This document shows, one piece after another, positions 4,496-6,339 of a stretch of DNA of 6,339 nt. Position numbers and translations under genes: made by a program. This stretch comes from Verrucomicrobiota bacterium (GTDB lineage Bacteria; Verrucomicrobiota; Verrucomicrobiia; Limisphaerales; JAFMIX01). A model generated the notes under the pieces. That model did not search any database and was not told the DNA's origin. It worked only from the letters and a program-made list of their open reading frames with translations. Position 1 is the first letter of the stretch, and each line of letters begins with the position of its first letter. Location of the stretch: positions 8,754 to 15,092 of the forward strand of contig JAPLTZ010000004.1 of the NCBI GenBank assembly GCA_026397895.1, read 5' to 3'.

Positions 4496-5779
4496 ATGGC
4501 TAAATTGACTGTCAAAGACCTCAACGTGACGGGCAAACGCGTGTTTGTCCGCGTGGACTTCAACGTGCCGCTCGAAGAAAAGGATGGCCAGATGGTCATC
4601 ACCGACGAGACGCGCATCAAGGAAACCCTGCCGACGCTGCGCCTGCTCATCGAACGCGGCGCGAAGACCATTCTCACCGCGCACCTCGGCCGACCCAAGG
4701 GCCAGCGCGAAGCTACGATGTCGCTGCGTCCGGTCGCGGCCCGGCTGGCGGACATGCTTGGTCGCCCGGTGGCGTTCTGCGATGATTGTATCGGCGAGAA
4801 AGTTGAAAAGACCGCCGGCGCGCTGCAAAACGGCGACGTGCTGCTGCTCGAAAACGTCCGTTACTACAACGAGGAAGAAAAGAACGACCCCGCGTTCGCC
4901 GAGAAGCTGGCGAAGGTCGCGGACCTTTACGTCAATGACGCATTCGGCGCGGCGCATCGGGCGCACGCGAGCACCGAAGGCGTGGCACGCATCGTTGCCG
5001 CCCGTGGTGGTCAGTGCGCGGCGGGCTTGCTGATGGAACGCGAACTAAAATTCCTCGGCGACGAGCTCGACAAGCCCGCGCGGCCATTCGTTGTCATCCT
5101 CGGCGGCGCGAAAGTTTCCGACAAGATCAAGGTCATTGACCGCCTGCTCGAAAAGGCCGACACCATCCTCATCGGCGGCGCGATGGCTTACACCTTCCGC
5201 CTCGCGCAGGGTTACAAGACCGGCAAATCGCTCGTCGAGCCGGATGCCATCGAGATCGCGAAGTCCGCGCTGGCCAAGGCCAAGGCGAAGAACGTGCAGT
5301 TCCTCCTGCCCACGGACGACGTGGTCGCCAACCCCGTCAAGACCGACAAGCTCGACAAAAAGGGCAAGAACATCATCGAGTGGCAGAACCCGCGCGTCAG
5401 CTCGGACATGAACTGCCCCGATGACGCCGCCGGCCTCGACATCGGCCCGGCCACGGTGAAGGCCTACTCCGATGTGGTCGCCAAGGCAAAGACGATTTTG
5501 TGGAACGGCCCGATGGGCTTGTTCGAGAACAAGCAATTCGCCGCCGGCACCTTCGCCGTCGCGCAAGCCGTGGCCGACACCACGCAGAAGAACGGCGCAG
5601 TGAGCATCATCGGCGGCGGCGACAGCGTGAAGGCGATCAACAAAGCCAAGCTCGGCGACAAGGTCACCTTCATGAGCACCGGCGGCGGCGCGAGCCTGGA
5701 ATTCCTCGAAGGTGCGGTGCTGCCCGGCGTGGCGGCGTTGAGCGAAAAAGCTTCCTGCGGCTGTTCCTGCAGCCATTGA
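4496..5779 (+). CDS. pgk: Phosphoglycerate kinase
   Basis: Catalyses 1,3-bisphosphoglycerate plus ADP to 3-phosphoglycerate plus ATP in the cytosol (glycolysis, reversible in gluconeogenesis). All signature elements are present: RVDFNVP at 19-25, HLGRP at 63-67, ENVR at 119-122, NDAFG at 147-151, HRAHAS at 154-159, GGAKVSDK at 203-210, DIGPATV at 315-321, WNGPMGLFE at 336-344, and the nucleotide-binding GGGDS at 373-377 followed by STGGGASLEFLEG at 394-406. Length is 427 residues, longer than the roughly 390 of E. coli and Bacillus enzymes. Part of the excess is a longer KTDKLDKKGKNIIEWQNPR linker near 282-300, and part is a C-terminal tail containing CGCSC after the usual GVAAL end. ATG 4496 matches the family N-terminus; there is no Shine-Dalgarno site, only a T-run. 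It leads an operon with tpiA 30 bases downstream. Confidence 0.99.
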   Translation: MAKLTVKDLNVTGKRVFVRVDFNVPLEEKDGQMVITDETRIKETLPTLRLLIERGAKTILTAHLGRPKGQREATMSLRPVAARLADMLGRPVAFCDDCIGEKVEKTAGALQNGDVLLLENVRYYNEEEKNDPAFAEKLAKVADLYVNDAFGAAHRAHASTEGVARIVAARGGQCAAGLLMERELKFLGDELDKPARPFVVILGGAKVSDKIKVIDRLLEKADTILIGGAMAYTFRLAQGYKTGKSLVEPDAIEIAKSALAKAKAKNVQFLLPTDDVVANPVKTDKLDKKGKNIIEWQNPRVSSDMNCPDDAAGLDIGPATVKAYSDVVAKAKTILWNGPMGLFENKQFAAGTFAVAQAVADTTQKNGAVSIIGGGDSVKAINKAKLGDKVTFMSTGGGASLEFLEGAVLPGVAALSEKASCGCSCSH

Positions 5780-5809
5780 CATTTAACCAACCCCAACTCG
5801 AATTTTAAC

Positions 5810-6339
<530 letters not shown>

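Noticed and set aside
5759..5775. Hairpin GGCTG/CAGCC at the pgk 3' end
   Set aside because: Short, within coding sequence, no T-run, and tpiA follows as an operon partner.
5045..5782. Minus-strand open frame of 245 codons opposite pgk
   Set aside because: Low-complexity shadow of a gene that matches phosphoglycerate kinase along its whole length.

Overview
The window reads as chromosomal DNA of a high-GC (about 60%) free-living bacterium. The wording of Mfd, phosphoglycerate kinase and YajQ, together with short repeats lodged inside genes, suggests the Verrucomicrobiota (Pedosphaera/Limisphaera-like). That assignment rests on recalled protein patterns, not on a search.

Layout: the left half is on the minus strand. 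A multi-pass membrane protein of the glycosyltransferase-39/ArnT type (2943 to 1237) is followed 18 bases later by the 5' third of mfd, the transcription-repair coupling factor, which runs off the left edge. The right half is on the plus strand: yajQ (nucleotide-binding protein), a low-GC gene for a possible HNH-type nuclease, a small two-helix membrane protein shaped like a potassium-channel pore module, then pgk and the first two thirds of tpiA. The two halves diverge from a 71-base region at 2944-3014. pgk and tpiA form a glycolytic operon (30-base gap) behind a recognisable sigma70-type promoter. yajQ and the nuclease-like gene are only 3 bases apart. No stretch above 300 bases lacks a gene.

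The most striking content is repeats inside coding sequence. Two inverted pairs of hairpins, one in mfd (142-217) and one in the membrane glycosyltransferase gene (2019-2091), have the architecture of REP doublets (BIME-like): a GGAG or GT(A/G)G head, then a hairpin with a TCC(T) loop. Two further tracts in mfd are built of 7-base units (400-488 and 839-866). All four are read through in frame and are translated as linkers, so mfd carries three repeat-derived peptides in its N-terminal 406 residues. No transposase or RAYT gene is in the window. Other points of interest are the composition break over the HNH-like gene, the non-canonical pore loop, a cysteine-rich tail on PGK, and starts without Shine-Dalgarno sites.
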